Shown: in pieces, positions 23,757 through 35,664 of the stretch
Layout: every line of letters begins with the position of its first letter
Numbering within the stretch: position 1 is the stretch's first letter
Assembly (NCBI GenBank): GCA_003991915.1
Contig: RQTK01000220.1
Coordinates: 259,322-323,321, forward strand
Direction of reading: 5' to 3'
DNA length: 64,000 nt
DNA from: Elysia chlorotica
Lineage: Eukaryota; Mollusca; Gastropoda; Plakobranchidae
Notes under the pieces: model-generated
Database searches by the model: none
Seen by the model: the letters and a program-made list of their open reading frames with translations, nothing else
Told to the model about the DNA's origin: nothing
Program-made: the position numbers and the translations under genes

Positions 23757-24234
23757 ATAGAGGGATCACATAGCACACCACACTTGTCTCTAAGGTAATA
23801 CAACAGAGGGATTACATAGCACACTTGTGTCTAAGGTAATACAATAGAGGGATCACATAGCACACTTGTGTCTAAAGTAATACAATAGAGTGTGTACATA
23901 GCACACTTGTGTCTAAGGTAATACAATAGAGGGATCACATAGCACACTTGTGTCTAAGGTAATACAATAGAGGGATCACATAGCACACTTGTGTCTAAGG
24001 TAATACAATAGAGGGATCACATAGCACACTTGTCTCTAAGGTAATACAACAGAGGGATCACATAGCACACTTGTGTCTAAGGTAATACAATAGAGGGATC
24101 ACATAGCACACTTGTGTCTAAGGTAATACAATAGAGGGATCACATAGCACACTTGTGTCTAAGGTAATACAATAGAGGGATACATATCACATTTGTATCT
24201 AAGGTAATACAATAGAGGGATCACATAGCACATT
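23757..24234. repeat. 41-bp minisatellite, about 12 copies
   Basis: AATAGAGGGATCACATAGCA followed by CACTTGTGTCTAAGGTAATAC recurs with 41-bp spacing. The terminal units are more diverged than the central ones. There are no unique spacers, so it is not a CRISPR array. Confidence 0.95.
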
Positions 24235-24479
24235 AATTTTGTCTTAAACCATACAACAGTAAGACTGTAAGGCTTAGAGTTAATCGTTTTATAACGGGAA
24301 AACTACAGAATGTATTCAGAATACTAAATAAGGCGGTTGCGGATGAACATCTAAACTTAGATTTTTGAACAGCACCTCTCTTAATTTGACTATATTCAGC
24401 ACCAGGAAAGTGCTGTCTATCAATAGTTTTAGAAACTCCATAGATACACCTAGGTATACAAAAAACATGACTTCTAGCA

Positions 24480-24549
24480 ATAGTGTTAGAAATAAGACAT
24501 CAATTTAAAGTGCTGACTTCGTCACTATCATTATAAACTAGATAAAATG

Positions 24550-24605
<56 letters not shown>

Positions 24606-24810
24606 ACCACTAGCACTAGTGTTAAAAACTAGTCAACAACCCACATTAGAGTTATTTAAAGCGCTAGTGTTAGGATCTAGAAAGGCAACATTCTACAACA
24701 ACTTTACCTCAAGCGCTAATGTTATGAACTACACAACAAAACAATGACAAAGTTACCTTAAGCGCTAGTGTTGGAAAACTAAAACAACAGCCTGAGTCTT
24801 AGTTCTAGTA
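24480..24810. repeat. Degenerate repeat around GCGCTAGTGTTA with an embedded GA tract
   Basis: AGCGCTAGTGTTA-like words recur at roughly 50-70-bp spacing, with a pure GA microsatellite (about 24550-24603) between two of them. Confidence 0.6.
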
Positions 24811-25060
24811 CAGAAACTATTGATATAAAAAACTACAAAAAGACAAAAAAAACTATATTACACCTAAGACTACATCAACAGCAGCAGTTTTCTAACGCAG
24901 AAAATTCTACAAAAACATGCGATGCATTAGTGAAGTGACATAGATATATGTGGGCATAATCTTAAGGATATGCAAACACCATTCATTTTTTTTGTTTGAA
25001 AAAAAATTGTTAGTCATCCGACATTCAAATGCACCAAAATGTCTAAAAATGTGAATTTTC

Positions 25061-26212
25061 TGATAGAAACGAATCTGACAAACGCAATAAATATTGATTT
25101 TTTTAAAGGGCAAGTTCTAACGGGCAAACTGCAATTTTGTTTAGAATGCTTGGTACATTGTAACAAAAGAAAGCCTACTTTTGGAAACCCAATAATCTGT
25201 AACAGAACTAGGATCATGTGGGCAAAATTTCTAATGACTTCTTAACATGTACAAAAGATGAGATATCAACCAAACGCAAAAATTGAGAAAACAAACCAGA
25301 ATAATGTTTACAGTGGTATTGTAAATACATATGCACTATGTTATAGTCGTAAACAGTATAACTTAAACATACAAAATAATGCTGTTTTCCGGTTTGTCGG
25401 TATATATGGATTCCTCAAGAACTATCAGAATTACACAATAAAGACTTCAAGTTACTCGGTATCGGCTATCTATGGAGCTGGCCTGTCGTAGCAAGGCTTC
25501 ATCCTGTAGTTTCTCTCTCTTGATTTCACCTACTTTACTATTTCTGATAGAAACGAATCTGACAAACGAAATAAATATTAATTTTTTTTTTTTACGGACA
25601 AGTTCTAACGCGCAAAATGTAATTTTCTTTAGAATGCTTGGTGCATTGTAACAAAATAAAGCCTACTTTTAGAAACCCAATGATCTCTGACAGAACTAGG
25701 TTCATGTGGGCAAAGTTTCTAATGACTTCTGAACATGTACCAACAAAAGATGAGATATCAACCAAACGCAAAAACTGAGAAAACAAAACAAATATTTACG
25801 GTGGTGCCCTATAAGCACTACGTGCAGCTAGGTATCTCTTTATGAAAACATTTTTTTTTTTCTATAGGTATGGATTCTGAAGAAATATGGTTTTGAGTTC
25901 TAGCACACTTCAAAAAATCTGTGTTCCTTCAGCTTCGCCCATCCCACTGTGCCCACGAATTTCGTGGATTCTCAACTGGTAAATAATTGTAAATACAGAT
26001 GCACTATGTTATAGTCGTAAACAGTATAACTTAAACATACAAAATAATGCTGTTTTCCGGTTTGTCGGTATATATGGATTGATTTCCTCAAGAACTATCA
26101 GAATTACACATAAAGACTTCAAGTTACTCGGTATCGGCTATCTATGGAGCTGGCCTGTCGTAGCAAGGCTTCATCCTGTAGTTTCTCTCTCTCTTGATTT
26201 CACCTACTTTAC
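25061..26212. repeat. Segmental duplication in the 3' flank of the SLC5 gene
   Basis: Block A (from 25061, TGATAGAAACGAATCTGACA) recurs at 25545. Block B (from 25321, ATGCACTATGTTATAGTCGT) recurs from 25989. The order is A-B-A'-insert-B'. B' continues directly into the satellite that reaches the SLC5 stop codon. Confidence 0.85.
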
Positions 26213-26847
26213 TCTATATCTTTGTCTCTAGATTTCACCTACTTCACTCTATATCTTTGTCTCTAGAATTCACCTACTTCACTCATCTATATCTTTGTCT
26301 CTAGATTTCACCTACTTCACTCATCTATATCTTTGTCTCTAGATTTCACCTATTTCACTCATCTATATCTTTGTCTCTAATCTCACCTAACTCCCTATAT
26401 CTTTGTCTCTAATCTCACCTAACTCCTCTATATCTCTACCTCTGGGTTTCATCTAACTCACTCCTCTATATTTTTCTCTTTGGGTTTTACTTTACTCACG
26501 CGTCAATACCTTTCCTTTTCGGTTTTATCCAACTCACTATTCTATATCTTTACCTTAGATTTCACTTGCCCACTCCCTATTTATTTTTCTCTGGATTTGA
26601 CCTAATTCACTCCTCTATATCTTTCTCTCTAGATTTGACCTGACTCACTCTTCTTTAATTTATCTTTCTCTCTAGACTTCACCGTTCTCACTCCTCAATA
26701 TCTTTCTCTCTAGACTTCATTGTCACCAGTCCTTAATATAATATATTATATTATTTCTCTCTTGGTTCCATCTAACTCACTCTTCTATTTTTTACCTTTA
26801 GATTTCACCTAAATCCCTTCCTATATCTTTTTCCCTGGGTTTCATCT
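26205..26847. repeat. About 38-bp minisatellite running into the SLC5 coding end
   Basis: Units like CTATATCTTTGTCTCTAG plus ATTTCACCTACTTCACTC are repeated about 15 times, more diverged toward the right. The last unit ends GGGTTTCATCT at 26847, inside the transporter frame, so the final 16 codons and the stop are satellite-derived. Confidence 0.85.
26580..26585 (-). promoter_or_regulatory. Candidate polyadenylation signal AATAAA for the SLC5 gene
   Basis: TTTATT on the plus strand, about 215 bp beyond the stop. It lies in satellite sequence, so it may be fortuitous. Confidence 0.25.
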
Positions 26848-28624
26848 CGGTGCTTAAAACGTCCCTGTCGGAGTACCAGAAGCGCCTGCAGAACGGGAAC
26901 AGGAGCTTCGCCTCGGGGCTTTGAACCTCGCCCAGACACGGCCTGAGGACGAGGCTGAGCGACAGCCCCACGACCACCGTTATCACAGCGCCAAACACCG
27001 GGTTGAGCGTGTAGGAGAGGTCGTAGAGCGAGAAGTCCCTGTCCTGGAAACCCGCGCCGGTTGCTGTGGTGGCCGCAGTTGTCACACTCTGACTCCAGGG
27101 AGATGTGTACAGGTCGGGTAGCTTGCTAGTGAAGCCGTATCCGGCTGTGGTGAGATCGTAGGCTGTTGAGTTTGCCGCCACACAGCGGTCAGTCGGGCCG
27201 AGTGGGAGACCTGGGTTCGATTGGCCGAACAGGGAAGCGCCGACCGCCTGCCACACGCTGTAGAGGAACCCGGCGCCTAGGCCGGCCAGGGCCCCGGGGC
27301 TGTTTGCCTGGGGGAACAGTCCGCTCAGCAGGAACAGGCCCAGCGCGGGGCCGCTCGACGCGCCGATGAACGTATACGTGATCTGGGTTATCGGCCCCTG
27401 AAACTCTTTTGCCAGGTAGGCCAGGCCGATGATGAGCAGACCGAAGCAGCAGACGAGGAGTTTGGTGATGGTGGTCACCGCGGACTCGGACCTGTGCCGC
27501 AGCGGCCCCGCCAGGAAGTCCTCCACCATGTTGGCGGACAGGGAGTTGATGCCGGAGGAGAGCGTGCTCAGCGCGCCGGAGAAGATGGTGGAGATGTACA
27601 GTCCCGGCAGCCCCGGCAGGAAGCGCAGCGCGTGCAGCACGAAGTAGGGCACCAGCTGGTTCTTGTTGTGGATGGAGCCGGCGGCCAGTGGGTCGCAGCC
27701 CAGCGAGAAGAAGTAGGCCAGGATGACCAGGCCAGTAGCCATCATGACTATGCTGTAGGTGGTCACGATTGGGATTGTGAGCAGGTAGACTCGGTTCGCT
27801 TCCCGTTTGGCCCGCGTGGACATGACGCGCTGCACGCTGGACTGGTTGAAGTGCACGGCCAGCCAGAAGAACACAGAGCCTACCATCTGGTTCCACACCG
27901 TGTGGCGCACGCGCGGGTCTAGGCTCGTCTCATCAAACCGCACACGCCCGCCGGCCAGCCCGATCTGCCAGACTTTGGTCGGCCCGCCCACGTCCATGGT
28001 GCCCTTGACAAGCACGGTGAAGATCCCGGCGAAGATGACGGCGGTTTGGAAGACGTCCGTCCAGATGACGCTGCGCATGCCGCCCAGGCTGGTGTAGGCC
28101 GTGCCGATGGCGCCCACCAGGACGATGGACATCCAGAGCGGAATGCCCACGGCCGTCTCCAGCGCCAGGGCGGGCGAGAGCAGCGCCACCGTCATGTAGG
28201 ACAGGTTGGTCACCATGCCCATGGCCGAGCCGACCAGCTGCGGAAGTCTGGAACGATAGCGCAGGCGCAGGTACTCGTACACGCTCGTCAGCCGCAGGGG
28301 GTACATCAGCGGGACCACGGTGAGCAGGGCCAGGTAGTAGGACAGTACCAGGCCCAGCTGGGAGTACAGTATCATCGTGCCGTGCGTGTAGACCTCAGTG
28401 GGGATTCCCAGCAGCGAGATGGCCGACTGGAACGTGGCGAACAGAGACAGACACACGGGGATGGCGCTCATGTGACGCCCGCCTAGCAAGTAGTCCTCCC
28501 TGGTCTGGGTTTGGCGCCTCCTGGCGGCGATATAGAGTCCGATGACCATGGATCCCCCCAGCATCAGCGCCAGGAACACGAAGTCGGCGGCCTGGAACTG
28601 GATCGCCTCGGATGGGGAAGACAT
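26798..28624 (-). CDS. SLC5-family sodium-coupled solute transporter (monocarboxylate/multivitamin type), complete, intronless CDS
   Basis: A 608-residue membrane protein starting at ATG 28622-28624. An in-frame TTG three codons earlier is not a eukaryotic start. About 13 hydrophobic spans are expected. Family marks: EDYLLGGRHMS (residues 43-53); TAYTSLGGMRSVIWTDVFQT (175-194), the sodium/solute symporter signature; NQSSVQR (260-266); GALSTLSSGINSLSANMVED (350-369), which holds the Ser residues of the Na2 sodium site; NPVFGAV (541-547). A large extracellular loop (470-535) has an NST glycosylation site. The family moves monocarboxylates, vitamins, iodide or sugars into cells with Na+. The layout is nearest to SLC5A8/A12/A6, but the substrate cannot be read. 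Vertebrate relatives have many introns, so a single coding exon suggests a retrocopy-derived or intron-loss lineage. Minus-strand CTGCCTGTAG at 28637-28646 would suit a splice acceptor for an upstream 5'UTR exon. Confidence 0.93.
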   Translation of the reverse strand: MSSPSEAIQFQAADFVFLALMLGGSMVIGLYIAARRRQTQTREDYLLGGRHMSAIPVCLSLFATFQSAISLLGIPTEVYTHGTMILYSQLGLVLSYYLALLTVVPLMYPLRLTSVYEYLRLRYRSRLPQLVGSAMGMVTNLSYMTVALLSPALALETAVGIPLWMSIVLVGAIGTAYTSLGGMRSVIWTDVFQTAVIFAGIFTVLVKGTMDVGGPTKVWQIGLAGGRVRFDETSLDPRVRHTVWNQMVGSVFFWLAVHFNQSSVQRVMSTRAKREANRVYLLTIPIVTTYSIVMMATGLVILAYFFSLGCDPLAAGSIHNKNQLVPYFVLHALRFLPGLPGLYISTIFSGALSTLSSGINSLSANMVEDFLAGPLRHRSESAVTTITKLLVCCFGLLIIGLAYLAKEFQGPITQITYTFIGASSGPALGLFLLSGLFPQANSPGALAGLGAGFLYSVWQAVGASLFGQSNPGLPLGPTDRCVAANSTAYDLTTAGYGFTSKLPDLYTSPWSQSVTTAATTATGAGFQDRDFSLYDLSYTLNPVFGAVITVVVGLSLSLVLRPCLGEVQSPEAKLLFPFCRRFWYSDRDVLSTEMKPREKDIGRDLGEI

Positions 28625-28636
28625 GCTGGCCAACTG

Positions 28637-28660
28637 GATCTACAGGCAGATTTATACACA
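28637..28660 (-). promoter_or_regulatory. Possible 3' splice acceptor (or TATA-like motif) just upstream of the SLC5 start
   Basis: On the minus strand TATAAATCTGCCTGTAG ends about 12 bases before the ATG. The TATAAA is too close to the ATG for a normal promoter with a 5'UTR. The pyrimidine-TAG end fits an acceptor joining a non-coding first exon, which I did not find. Confidence 0.3.
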
Positions 28661-28710
28661 GCCAGTGGAAGGCGCTATGATGTCAAGGTCCTGGGACACA
28701 GGGTTACTGC

Positions 28711-28905
28711 CTGCCTCAGACAATAGTTATAGTTTGTATAGAGAGGCAAAAAGATGTATTGTCAGCCGCTGCTACAAAAAAATAGGTATAGCTAGAATAG
28801 AGAGTTAAATTGCGCGATTTTCAGCCACTGCCACAAACAATAATTATACTTGGCATAGAGTCACAATGATCTGTTGTCAGTCAGAGCCACAAACAAGACC
28901 TGCAA
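28711..28905. repeat. Degenerate tandem repeat of about 60 bp upstream of SLC5
   Basis: Three related units share CAGCCRCTGCYACAAA, ATTATAC or TATAGTT, and ATAGAG words. They could belong to the SLC5 5' flank; no function is inferred. Confidence 0.5.
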
Positions 28906-29335
28906 TCCCTATTGTAGATGCACAATAATGTAATGTCCAGTAGACTTGCAAACAAACTCTGGGGGCAGCTCTGCCGGTAGCCATATGACTGCCGGAACGT
29001 TGAAGGTGCAGTGTCGATCTGAGATTACACCGGGACAAGATAACTTGTGTAATAGTTATTGTTTTTATTCAGATCACGTTCTGACACCGCCTGTGCTAGC
29101 GACAGATAATACCGTGACAACAGTGGCGGAAAAAGCAATACACCTGAGGACAAATGCTAGTAAGACTGTGTGGAAAATATACAGCTTGGTCTGTGACCAA
29201 CATTCATAACAGCCTCAACATCGTTGCCCCAATTACTCTGGCTGTAACGCAAGGTTCTCTTCATAAACGTGTTTAAAGCCGTGAAGAATGATAAACCATG
29301 CTCTTAGAGGAATCCGTGACTAAACACACTGGGCC

Positions 29336-29431
29336 GTAAGTACAACGCCGCGATACGTTACGACTAGCCGTAAGCCTTTTTATTCTCACATTGTTACGAC
29401 GCGTCGTAAGCTACTAGGGCGTTGTACTTAC
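29336..29431. mobile_element. 96-bp imperfect palindrome, MITE-like hairpin
   Basis: The outer 14 bases GTAAGTACAACGCC (29336-29349) are perfectly inverted at 29418-29431. The inner arms pair imperfectly, with TTACGAC / GTCGTAA words on both sides. The structure folds almost end to end and has no coding capacity. A foldback/MITE origin is an inference. Confidence 0.6.
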
Positions 29432-29770
29432 TTCCCATTATCTATTGCTATGGTCATTAGCCCACTGGTGCAAGTTTACCTTCGTTGCCCTATAATCCTA
29501 CGACCTCGAACGAAACCTTGAATAAAATACATCACATTAAAATCTTATTATCGAAGAGTTTCAAGAAGTGCGTTTTTAAACTGTGTCTAATTTTAATTGT
29601 CATATGTTATGCTACTTACTGATCTAAAACGCGGAACGTGATATTGATGTGTGTCTAATTTTGTAATGCCATATGATGCGTTAAGTCATGAATCTCTTCC
29701 TTAACAACCAGTGTGTGGGGACTTTAGGCATCCTTTCAGGAAAGCGCTATATAATGAAATTATATGTATG

Positions 29771-29858
<88 letters not shown>

Positions 29859-29866
29859 TTAATGTA
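29771..29866. repeat. ATT trinucleotide microsatellite
   Basis: Uninterrupted ATT triplets of about 95 bp. Confidence 0.95.
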
Positions 29867-31932
29867 AACTTCGGTTCTTAGCTGTTTGTAATAGAACGTG
29901 TGGAGTTTCTATTCATCTTGTTTTGTTAAAGCCCGTGTCGCTCAATCGTAAAGCGCTCTGTATAGATGCTAACCTGTTGCAAGTTTGACTTCTTCGTTCC
30001 TTTCCCATTATTTTAGACAGTTTGTGTAGGATTATGTCAGTCAGCTGTTTTATTATGTCTATGCCTTCGTCGTCTCTCAGTAAAAACCATGCCTTTTCTA
30101 TTCCTGTTCATTTTTTTTCTCTTGATATTTGTGTGTTTTAATTTTGCTGATGTTAACAAAGTGTGTCACTTAGGCTAGGAATTCCTGTATCTAGATCGAT
30201 TTTTATTTTATTTTCAGTATCCAAGACCATTGGCCAAAGTTACAATGGGATGTTTACAGAAACAGTATACGGATAGCATGAAACATAATAAACGAGTACG
30301 TCTGCATATTGTTACGGTTAAATAAAGGACAGAGTTTAGGGTAATTAATATAGCACGCTGGTAGGTATTGCATGCTTTACTTGCAAGGCGAGAACATTTG
30401 AAAAGAAAAGAAAATTTCCAACACTCTCATTATTGTAACAGCGTATACATTTATTACTATAAAGTATCTGGCATGTTAATACTGGACAAATTCTATGGTA
30501 TCAGTCAACAATGCGTTTTGAAAGGTGTAAATAACCTATGCCTTCTTTATGAGTTAAATACATTGTCATTATGAGGCTAAAGTGCGATTTGGATTATACT
30601 CTAATTACAGCCACCTACACATGATTGGTCATATCTTTCCATGATCCTCGATACCTAGCTAATATTTTTTCCACTAACTGCTCATCGTTTATCTTTATCT
30701 TACCCTGGTTGTTACTTTAAGAGGACTCTGGAGGGGATGATTGGGGGGGGGGGGGGGGGGTGGAAACGAGGAGAGAGAACAATATTCATCATGGGTTGTT
30801 TTCTGCAGTGTGCACCTGTCCGGTAGCTGTTGATCAGAGCTGCTGACCTTGACATTGGCAACGCATCATATTGAATTCTCCATTTCCCCCACATTTTTAA
30901 TGATTCTGTGTCTTTTCTTACTTCGCCGCGTTAACCACGCGTTACCGCTCTGCCTATTGTGATATTCTGCCATTGCCAGACTAAATGTTTAGTGATGATA
31001 GAAGATCGGAACATTGTGACAGTCGTTGCCAATTGCATCATGTTAATCATAGATTGTCTCTTGTGGACAAAACACACAAAACGCATGAGTCTGTGTTGGT
31101 GCGTTTGTTTATGTTTTGTGCAAACACGGTGTCATTGTCCGTTCAGTCAAGTCCGACGGTCGTGTCTTCTCCGCTCTATGATTAATGATTAGCACTCTTT
31201 GACAAACTCTCAAATCCTTTCATTATTTTTGCCTCCGTTCATTTGTAGGTTTTATTCCAATGCCGCTGTGGTGACTTTGTGTTTGTTCTTGCTCAGTTTT
31301 AAATCCCCATAACCAACACATCAACCCTATTAATACACAGCCCCAGTGCTAATGACTTCACCAAAGTATAGAGAATAGTTTTTAAAAACAGAACTAGCTA
31401 CAAGTGGAATGCAGTACATGAATATCGTCTTCTTTTATACGCTTTTCATCAAAAGCAATATTTAATTATAGTTTTTTTTTCCTCCTTCGATTATAATGTC
31501 TTTCTGTTATGATATGCTTGGTACAGGAAAGAATAGTTTCGCCTTGTTCAGTGGGTGTAGTATTTTCCTATATTCTCTCAGGAAAACCTTTCTCATCAAC
31601 TATGTATAAAGGATCAACTAAAGGATTTCAACTCATCATTCGATTTTTTTTTGTAATTTAGAATTCCCTGTTAGAATACTTCATATGTTAAGCTAAATCT
31701 AATAAGCTAGTTAGCTTTTTAGAGCCTAAGGAGGTCGTTAAATTTTGTATCTTTGTTCCAAAGCCAAAGCATCCCTTGGGCGAAATAAATTTAGATAGAA
31801 GATTTACTGCTGAGGTGAAATGAGAATAGTAACATTAGAAAGTTTCTTGAGAGAAGCCAATTCTCTCCCTTCACTAATTAAGGAGTAGACAAGGACATAA
31901 ACAACGATTTGTTGTTTTTTTTTCAATGCTTT

Positions 31933-31969
<37 letters not shown>

Positions 31970-33439
31970 ACTCTCTCTCTCTCTCTCTCTCTCTTTCTTT
32001 TTTTCTCTCATCTCTCTGTCTTTTTTTTACTTTATCTCTCCATAAATAAATCTATTTATCGATCTATCTACCTATCATTCTATCTATCCATTTATTTATC
32101 TGTATTTCTATCCTATCTATTCATATATCTGTATATCTATCCATCCATCTACCCATCTTTTAAACATCTATCTATCAATTTTCCTCCCTCCACATCTCAC
32201 AGAGCTAGCGGTCGATGACAGGTAATCATGGTTATGTCCTACGTAACGAGATAATTGTCCGCTCTGAGCGAGCTTGACATTTCGATGTTTTTTAAAGCCA
32301 GACCTGCGCATGCTCACCACGCATCCAGCAGGCCATCATTAGATTTGACCTAATTAATGGTGCTACTGCTTACAGGGCTGCTGCCTCACAGAGAAAGTAT
32401 CGGGGGTTCCCGTTCAACCTGGCATTTCCCTGTGATTTCTATGACAAGTGGGTTGAATCTACACACAGCTCGCGCACTGTGTGGGCCTTTACACCGTGCA
32501 TGCCAGCAGAAATTGTTTCCCTTCAGCAGCTGTCATGATGTGTCATCAGAGAGAGAAAGACCTTGCAATAAGAGGGCGCTGGCGAAAACGAAGACGATAC
32601 GTAATAAAAAAAATAATGTGTACCGGCGTCCAGGCATGGCTGTCTCCGATACTTTTTAGGATGATCAGAAAAGCATGCCACGTTCCCAATATGACTGATT
32701 GTGTCATCCGTCATTGTGATGTCACTCGCTACGCCTGTGGTGGGCGGGTGGGCTGGGGCATGTCTGGGTGCATGGTCTCTCCACACAACACGGCCACAGC
32801 TGGGACCCGTCTTCATGACATCAGCAGCTCTGTTAGGCAGATGTTTAACATGCCACAGGAATTGGACTCATGGACTGTTGCTTGGTTTGGTTGACAAAGA
32901 CCTCAAGATAGCTCAAAGGGTAGCATGTTTCTTGACTGAATGGTGACGGTATCGTATGACTACGGCTCCACGTTTAAACTGTCAATACATGGTATCCTAT
33001 CAATGGTATCATGAGGTGTATCATAATCATAACCTCTCTCATGTTTGATATGGGGCAGTGAAAGGTTAGAACGATGATGGGTTGTTTCAGTACTTCCATT
33101 AGTTCGAGTACACAAAGATAATTTCCTAAGTTGCCATCTAGATATCTATGTATACTTAGATTCTGTTCGGCCATGACTGGTTCGCCCTCTATTGTGACCC
33201 AGTGGTTTGTGTTTTTTGGCTGAGACGTATGTAGGAGGTGCAAAATTGAAACCCAACTAGCGACGCCATTATCCGTGTAAGGTTTCTGTGGAAATCTGGA
33301 GGTCATAAAACTCAATTAACTCTATCCGGTCTGAAACTAGACTGCCTCGTGGACGGGTTCCACGACTCATTGTTGACAACTTCATTCCAGCCACCCAGCT
33401 TCAAAACAGTATGACAGAATTTCTGTCCTAGTCGGTCAC

Positions 33440-33550
33440 ATAGTTTTGACTCTGGCGCAAAGAGTTGGAAACAGATCCAGTCTGATCGGAACTCAAACTC
33501 GGGACCTTTTGCTTCGAATCTTCACGCTCTACCGACTGATCCCTCTCCCA
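33440..33550 (-). mobile_element. tRNA-like SINE remnant, minus strand
   Basis: On the minus strand GATCAGTCGGTAGAGCG (box A-like) is followed about 40 bases later by GAGTTTGAGTTCC (box B-like). No matching body was identified, so the family is uncertain. Confidence 0.45.
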
Positions 33551-34449
33551 TTTAATTTTTTTCTCAATTAGTTTTGGTATCGTGTTATAATTCCATTAAA
33601 ACTTAACTTGTGAATCGCTGTGCATTTTCGACATTTGGTCAAGGTTTTTCTTGACATTTGAAGGCCTGCGCGCTACCGGCTGTGCCACCCTGCATCTCTA
33701 GAGCATGAGCGCAGGTTGCGTCATAATCGATAATATCACGTGATGCGCAATCTGAACATTATCGATCGATTTCCAAGCCAGAGCCAGTTATGTAAACATC
33801 ATGTGTGGTGAGGAACAATTATTGATTCAACTCAACAATTAGTCAAATAAGTTAAAGTTAACAGAGACAAGAGGAAATGTGTACGCTCTTCAAAACTTGC
33901 TTATCCTTAGTCAGTAAGGATTTCGGGATTTCGTAATATCTGCATAGGCACCAATTTCACATTGATCAAGCATGTCATTTCTGTTGACATTTAAAATGCT
34001 TACGTTGAGTTTTTAGAAATTGATAAGTTTCCACTCTAACGGCTTATCAACTCCAACTTTTATACAGTTTTTAAATCTCACGCACCCGTGTGCCAAGATC
34101 TATATAATAGAGTGCCAAGTCCCATTGTCAAACTACGTGTTACATGTTCATGGTCAAAATACATGTTTTACAGTGTGTTTTACAGTGACCCACGTTGATT
34201 ACGAAAAATAGAGATAGTCAATACCAATCCAAGGTTCTGTGTTATCCCATAGCTAGTGGTGATAGGCAAAATCTACTCTCAGCCAGAGCGCTGCACTGCC
34301 TTACTCTTTTAACCTTTCACATTTTGTATAAAATTGTATTGCCAATTTCCCCCCAGAAAGATTCAAACCACACATGACGCAATGTCAATTTCTTACTTAT
34401 CCCTTTGTCAAGCAATTCCCATGTGTAACATTGTTAACCACAGCATTGT

Positions 34450-34760
34450 AACTTCACCACGCCATCACTCTACCACACCACCAAACGCAACACCATACGA
34501 CACCACCAATGCAACACCACAACACAGCACCAACCCAACACCACTACACACCACCAACCCAACACTACAGCATACCACCAACCCAACACCACCCGACACC
34601 ACCAACCCAACACCACCCGACACCACCAACCCAACACTAAAGCACACCATCAACCTAAAATTACACCACACCACCAACCCAACACCCCACCACACCACCA
34701 ACGCAACACCACACCACACCACCAACCCAACACAACACAACAACACCACTCCCAAATTAC
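34450..34760. repeat. ACC-rich minisatellite of about 24-25 bp
   Basis: Units of CACCACCAACCCAACACCAC plus a few bases are repeated about a dozen times. The Thr/Pro/Asn-rich frame over it is a repeat artefact. Confidence 0.85.
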
Positions 34761-35601
34761 GCTACATGGCTACTCCAGCAATCCAACACTGCGCCCCAAC
34801 ACCATTCCATTACTCCAACACTCGACCACTTTAAATTGAGAGAGCGAACAGCCAGGGGCTTTGCCTTACAGACATAGATGGTCAAATTGACCGTTGATAC
34901 TGATGCTGGTGGCTTACAGTAAACAGGGTATGCTCCGAACGTTCTTCTGTCCTGTTTTATAAGTTTGCAACTGCATTGTCAAAGTCTCTGGGTGCCAAAC
35001 ATCTTTGCTTCAAATGTGCAACAATATCTGTCCTGATTTGTAAGTTTGGAGCTCGCGTTTTAACAGTCTCTAAGCGCCAAACACGTGTGATTCAAAACTG
35101 CGTAAATATCTGTCATGTTTTTTAAGTTGTAAGTTCGCCCCCCCCCCCCCCTAAATTCCTTAATGAATCCTGCCAACTGAGATATGAGATTCGAGCTACG
35201 AAGCTCCATGTTGCATGTCTATAGCACTACAGACTGAGCCATTTGATACCCTTGGACAGCCGGGGGCATTACACTAGAGCTCTTTACTCACTGCAAAACA
35301 ACTGAAACTGTTTAAACTTGGCCGTGCACTCGTCGTAACGGGGCTCTCAGCAGTCGGCACAGAAGCCTTCTTTTGTATTCGCTTTAGGTCATTCACTTGT
35401 TGGATTTCTGTCTCTGCCTATGTATGTCTATACTCTCTATCTGCTTCTCTCTCATGTTCTCTCTGTCTCTCTCTCTCTGTCCCTCTCTCCATCTCTCTTT
35501 CTCTCTCTTTCTCTCTGTCTCTCTATCTGATACGCACCAGTGGATAGCTATATCAGTTTCCCTCTCTCTCTATCAATCTTTCTTTGTGTGTGTGTGTCTC
35601 T

Positions 35602-35664
<63 letters not shown>

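Noticed and set aside
23757..24234. CRISPR-like regular array
   Set aside because: Continuous tandem units without unique spacers, in a eukaryotic genome.
28651..28656. TATA box of the SLC5 gene
   Set aside because: Only 27 bases from the ATG, so a start site 30 bases downstream would fall at the ATG; an acceptor for a leader exon fits better.
32357..32894. Two overlapping frames of 100-137 codons
   Set aside because: No family similarity; the DNA looks like a dispersed non-coding repeat.
34334..34834. Thr/Pro-rich 166-codon frame resembling a mucin
   Set aside because: Encoded by an ACC minisatellite that is open on both strands; no signal peptide or flanking exon.
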